Of a stretch of DNA of 64,000 nt, positions 60,676-64,000 are shown piece after piece. Each line of letters opens with the position of its first letter. Within the stretch, counting starts at the first letter, position 1. The position numbers and the translations under genes are program-made. The notes beneath the pieces were generated by a model, which saw only the letters and a program-made list of their open reading frames with translations, did no database searches and was not told the origin of the DNA. Source of the stretch: Brevundimonas nasdae (GTDB taxonomy: Bacteria; Pseudomonadota; Alphaproteobacteria; Caulobacterales; Caulobacteraceae); assembly GCF_016654005.1 (NCBI RefSeq), contig NZ_JAEPWN010000004.1:62001-126000 (forward strand). Direction: 5' to 3'.

Positions 60676-60808
60676 GACCTTCGCGCCTCCCAACGCATGT
60701 TTCGGTTCACTGATAACGCGCGCACAGGATACGCCGGGTTGGGAGGCCCCGCGTTCACGTTCTTGTGGTTAGCGGTTGCAGCAACGCAACTGCGAGATGT
60801 CGAGGTAA

Positions 60809-61213
60809 CTAGCGGAACAGCTTACGGAAATACCGACGCAGGCCCTTACGCGCGCGCATCAGACGACGACGCGGGCGTTTCAGCACCACCTTCTCGGCCC
60901 GCAGCGCCTGTTGCCAGAAGACCGGCGCGATCTCCGGCTTCTTCCGCATCAGACGACGGAAGGGATAGACCCATTTCGGCCTGGCGTACTGGGCGCGGAT
61001 GAACTGCCGCTTGGCCCAATAGGACGACTTCAGGATCAGCATCAGGCCGACCGCGATGACGGGGATGCCGCCGGGGCCGGGCAGGGGCGCGATCAGGATG
61101 CCCAGCAGTACCACAAACAGCCCGCCCACCATCAGCGCCCAGCGCTTCACGACGCGCAGTGTGCGGCTGCGTGTTGCGGTCTGCGGGTGGATGAGAGCGG
61201 GTGCGTAGGTCAC
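60809..61213 (-). CDS. PGPGW-motif membrane protein
   Basis: 134 residues from GTG 61213; the true start is uncertain, and the open frame extends further upstream into the neighbouring gene. Two membrane helices around the family motif PLPGPGGIPVIAVGLMLILKSS (PGPGG in place of PGPGW) are preceded by RWALMVGGLFVVLLGILIAP. The long C-terminal tail is extremely basic (RLMRARKGLRRYFRKLFR), suggesting contact with membrane lipid or nucleic acid. Function unknown. Confidence 0.75.
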   Translation of the reverse strand: MTYAPALIHPQTATRSRTLRVVKRWALMVGGLFVVLLGILIAPLPGPGGIPVIAVGLMLILKSSYWAKRQFIRAQYARPKWVYPFRRLMRKKPEIAPVFWQQALRAEKVVLKRPRRRLMRARKGLRRYFRKLFR

Positions 61214-61394
61214 AGGTGCGCCAGATGGGGAGGAGAAGGCCGTATGACAACGACCGCCACGGCCGCGCGATCCCTCGTCGGGAAAGGAAAGGCGCACCGT
61301 GGCGGGGTTGCCACAAGTCCTTAACAACGCGGGCGAATGGCCGATCCAAGGCGCCAGGATGAAGTCTTGGTCATGAAAGCCGCGGCGGAACGCC

Positions 61395-62318
61395 TCAGCC
61401 GTAGCACACGCCTGCCAGCCGCTCGGATTCCGTCCAGAGACGTCGGGCGACATCGGCGTCGCGGGCTTGGGGCTTGATGACGGCGCGACCGGGCGGCCCC
61501 TTCATCTCCTGAAACCCCAGCGGCCCGTAATAGGCGCCCGGCGTCGCATCCGGCAGGGTCGCCGCCATCAGGATGGGCAGGGCGCCGTCGGCGGCCGAAT
61601 GGCTCAGCACGCCCCCGATCAACCGTGCGCCCCGGGCGAACAGGCTGGGGCGGCTGTCGCCATGGCCATTGGCGATCAGGTCGGTGCGGGCGAACCCCGG
61701 ATGGGCCGCGACGCTGGTCAGGCCCCAGCCCTGGACGTCGCTGCGGCGTTGCAGCTCCAGCGCGAACATCAGCATGGCCAGCTTGGACTGCTGATAGACG
61801 GGCCAGGCGCCGTATCCGTTCTGGTAGTTCAGGTCGTCAAGTCGGATGCGGCCGCCCCGGTGCGCGATGCTGGATAGCTGCACCACCCGCGCCCTGGCCG
61901 CGCTCAGCAGCGGCAGCAGACGTCCGGTCAGGGCGAAGTGCGACAGATAGTTGGTTCCCAACTGCATCTCCAACCCATCGGCCGTCGTCTGGCGCTTCGG
62001 CAGGGCCATGATCCCGGCGTTGTTGATCAGGATGTCGATGGGCCGACCATCCGCCAGATGACGGCCTGCAAAGGCCTCGACCGAGGACAGATTGCCCAGG
62101 TCCAGCAGGTCGAAACGGACATTGGCCCCGGCGTGGCGCTCACGGATCAAGCGCTCGGCCTCGGCGCCCTTTGCGGGATTTCGCGCCGCCAGCACGACCT
62201 CTGCGCCCTTGCCCGCCAGCACCAGCGCCGTCTCCAGCCCCAGACCGCCGGTCGCGCCGGTGATGATGGCTAGCTTGCCCGTCTGATCGGGAATGTCGTG
62301 GGTGGTCCAGTTGGTCAT
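61395..62318 (-). CDS. SDR-family oxidoreductase (retinol-dehydrogenase-like)
   Basis: 307 residues, an extended-length classical SDR. TGATGGLGLETALVLAGKGAEVVLAARN binds NADP (Arg after A), NNAGIM is intact, catalytic Ser is in QLSSIAHRGG and Tyr-Lys in YQQSKLAMLMF. TSVAAHPGFARTDL is typical of the WWOX/RDH-like group. Substrate unknown. Head distance to gcvPB is 107 bp on the same strand, but the hairpins between suggest separate transcription. Confidence 0.92.
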   Translation of the reverse strand: MTNWTTHDIPDQTGKLAIITGATGGLGLETALVLAGKGAEVVLAARNPAKGAEAERLIRERHAGANVRFDLLDLGNLSSVEAFAGRHLADGRPIDILINNAGIMALPKRQTTADGLEMQLGTNYLSHFALTGRLLPLLSAARARVVQLSSIAHRGGRIRLDDLNYQNGYGAWPVYQQSKLAMLMFALELQRRSDVQGWGLTSVAAHPGFARTDLIANGHGDSRPSLFARGARLIGGVLSHSAADGALPILMAATLPDATPGAYYGPLGFQEMKGPPGRAVIKPQARDADVARRLWTESERLAGVCYG

Positions 62319-62353
62319 GGGGTAACCTAGACCCGAAACGACGAAAAGCGTCG

Positions 62354-62396
62354 CACAAACGAAAACAGCGCCCGCCCCGGCGAGAGGACGAGCGCC
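62354..62396 (-). terminator. Probable terminator of gcvPB
   Basis: On the minus strand GCGCTC pairs with GGGCGC around a GC-rich loop and is followed by TGTTTTCGTTT. It lies 30-70 bp after the gcvPB stop. The stem is short (six pairs, one G-U), so the call is moderate. Confidence 0.45.
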
Positions 62397-62425
62397 GCTT
62401 CATGCCGTTCAGACCTTTCAGGCCG

Positions 62426-63994
62426 TCAGGCCGCCTGGTTGGAGCCTTCCGGGGCCGACCAGCGCAGCACCGGCGAGCGGGCGGCGCGGGTTTCGTCCAG
62501 GCGCTTCAGCGGCGCATGGAAGGGCGCGCCCTTGAAGCGGTCTACGTCCCCGGCTTTCGCCGCCTCAGCCAGCAGGCGCATGACGTGGATGAAGCGGTCC
62601 AGTTCGGCCTTGGACTCGGTCTCCGTCGGCTCGATCAGCATGGCGCCGTGGACGACCAGCGGGAAATACATGGTCATCGGGTGGAAGCCCTCGTCGATCA
62701 TCGCCTTGGCGAAGTCGAGCGTGGTGATGTCCGTGCCCTTCAGCCATTCGTCGTCGAACAGGGCCTCGTGCATGCACGGGCCGTCGGGGAAGGCCGGGCT
62801 CATCAGGTCCTGCAGGCGGGCCTTGATGTAGTTGGCGTTCAGTACGGCGTCCTCAGCCACCTGACGCAGGCCGTCAGAGCCGTGCGACATCATGTAGGAC
62901 AGGGCGCGCACATACATGCCCATCTGACCCTGGAAGGCGCACAGGCGGCCAAAGGCCTGTTCCGCCTCGTCTTCCTCGCGCTCGATCAGACGATAGCCGT
63001 TGTCGTCATGCACCACCCAGGGGGCAGGGGCGAAGGCGGCCAGGGCCTCTGACAGCACCACCGGACCCGCGCCGGGACCGCCGCCGCCGTGCGGCGTCGA
63101 GAAGGTCTTGTGCAGGTTGATGTGCATGGCGTCGACGCCCAGGTCGCCGGGGCGGACCCGGCCGACGATGGCGTTGAAGTTTGCGCCGTCGCAGTAGAAA
63201 TAGGCGCCCGCCTCATGCGTCAGGCGCGCGATCTCGATGATGTCACGCTCGAACAGGCCGCAGGTGTTGGGGTTGGTCACCATGATGGCGGCGACGTCAG
63301 GACCCAGCTTGGAAGCCAGATCGGCGACGTCCACGCGGCCGTCCTCGGTCTGGGCGACCTCGACGACGGAATAGCCGACGAAGGCGGCGGTGGCCGGGTT
63401 GGTGCCGTGGGCGGATGTCGGGACCAGAACCTTGCGGCGCTGTTCATGCTCGCCCTTGGCCTCATGGGCGGCGCGGATGGCCATCAGGCCGCACAGTTCG
63501 CCATGCGCGCCCGCCTTGGGCGACAGGGCGACCGCGGGCATTCCGGTCAGGGTCTTCAGCCAGTGGGCCAGCGTGTCCATCAGCTCCAGCGCGCCCTGAA
63601 CCGTCGAAATCGGCTGCAGGGGGTGGATGTCCGAGAAACCGGCCAGACGCGCCATCTTCTCGTTCAGGCGCGGGTTGTGCTTCATCGTGCACGACCCCAG
63701 CGGATAGATGGCCAGGTCGATGGCGTGGTTCTTCTGGCTCAGGCGCACGTAGTGGCGCATGGCCTCGGGCTCGGACAGGCCGGGCAGGCCGATCGGATCC
63801 TTGCGGACCAGGTCGCCCAGGTCCGACGCATCGGTCTTGGGTTCCGGCAGATCGACGCCGGTCTTGCCCCAGCCGTCGCCCTCAAAGATCAGGGCTTCGT
63901 TCTGCAACAGGCCGCGACCGCCGGTCAGGGTGGCGGGCTTGGAATCGACCTGGTTCGGGGCGGTCGGGCGGCCGACAGTGTTCATCGTGCTCAT
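62426..63994 (-). CDS. gcvPB: Glycine dehydrogenase (decarboxylating) subunit 2
   Basis: 522 residues, the C-terminal half of split P-protein. It decarboxylates glycine with pyridoxal phosphate and passes the aminomethyl group to lipoyl-H protein. SCTMKHNPRLNE, SPKAGAHGELCGLMAIRAAHEAKGE, TSAHGTNPATA and the PLP-Lys motif NLHKTFSTPHGGGGPGAGP are conserved. The start ATG 63994 is just inside the window; the partner gcvPA, expected upstream, would lie beyond the edge. Confidence 0.97.
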   Translation of the reverse strand: MSTMNTVGRPTAPNQVDSKPATLTGGRGLLQNEALIFEGDGWGKTGVDLPEPKTDASDLGDLVRKDPIGLPGLSEPEAMRHYVRLSQKNHAIDLAIYPLGSCTMKHNPRLNEKMARLAGFSDIHPLQPISTVQGALELMDTLAHWLKTLTGMPAVALSPKAGAHGELCGLMAIRAAHEAKGEHEQRRKVLVPTSAHGTNPATAAFVGYSVVEVAQTEDGRVDVADLASKLGPDVAAIMVTNPNTCGLFERDIIEIARLTHEAGAYFYCDGANFNAIVGRVRPGDLGVDAMHINLHKTFSTPHGGGGPGAGPVVLSEALAAFAPAPWVVHDDNGYRLIEREEDEAEQAFGRLCAFQGQMGMYVRALSYMMSHGSDGLRQVAEDAVLNANYIKARLQDLMSPAFPDGPCMHEALFDDEWLKGTDITTLDFAKAMIDEGFHPMTMYFPLVVHGAMLIEPTETESKAELDRFIHVMRLLAEAAKAGDVDRFKGAPFHAPLKRLDETRAARSPVLRWSAPEGSNQAA

Positions 63995-64000
63995 TGTTCT

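Overview
The window is high-GC, gene-dense DNA from an alphaproteobacterium. It most resembles the Caulobacterales, with Brevundimonas the nearest guess. This rests on four TonB-dependent receptors (TBDRs) within 18 kb, two ECF-sigma/FecR systems, a PhoK-type phosphatase, a split glycine decarboxylase (gcvPB), an F0-only ATP synthase operon with a b' subunit, and an alphaproteobacterial dgt-SPOR-nagZ-scpA-scpB block. The assignment comes from gene content only. I see no rRNA, tRNA, IS element, prophage or CRISPR array.

Layout. 1-8.2 kb: the end of a PAP2-type acid phosphatase, a TBDR, then an ECF sigma / FecR / STN-TBDR cell-surface signalling set. 8.3-10.6 kb: queH, a 2-oxoglutarate oxygenase and an AdaA-like regulator. 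10.7-21.1 kb: a second sigma / FecR / STN-TBDR set followed by an alginate-lyase-family enzyme and a large TBDR, with a probable polysaccharide-degrading exported enzyme on the opposite strand. Together these look like a polysaccharide (possibly polyuronide) uptake locus. 21.3-27.3 kb: a Mrp Na+/H+ antiporter operon with fused MrpA-MrpB. 27.4-31.7 kb: DUF808 protein, PhoK phosphatase with a candidate Pho box, pyruvate kinase. 31.8-41.4 kb: orphan adenine methyltransferase, rnhB, tag, SDR, ygfZ, DUF4189 protein, a YkgJ-like cysteine-cluster protein, GT9, a dihydroorotase bracketed by REP-like pairs, and a prephenate dehydrogenase.

41.4-49.4 kb is the accessory-looking part: a PadR regulator divergent from a secreted retropepsin-like protein, a secreted HEAWH metallopeptidase candidate whose Shine-Dalgarno can be masked by a hairpin, a ParD-like antitoxin overlapping a complete methionine aminopeptidase behind a palindromic operator, an AraC/MFS pair, an alpha/beta hydrolase and an SdpR-SdpI pair behind a 20-bp palindrome. 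49.6-64 kb is mostly housekeeping: erpA, dgt, SPOR protein, nagZ, scpA, scpB, a CHASE4-like histidine kinase, ispH, atpI-atpB-atpE-atpF'-atpF, small membrane proteins, an SDR and gcvPB.

The most interesting items are the ParD-like/MetAP operon, the signalling-controlled polysaccharide locus, the SD-masking leader of the HEAWH gene, and dispersed palindromes that supply the leaders of pyrC and the prephenate dehydrogenase gene. No completely novel system is evident. These are unusual combinations of known families.
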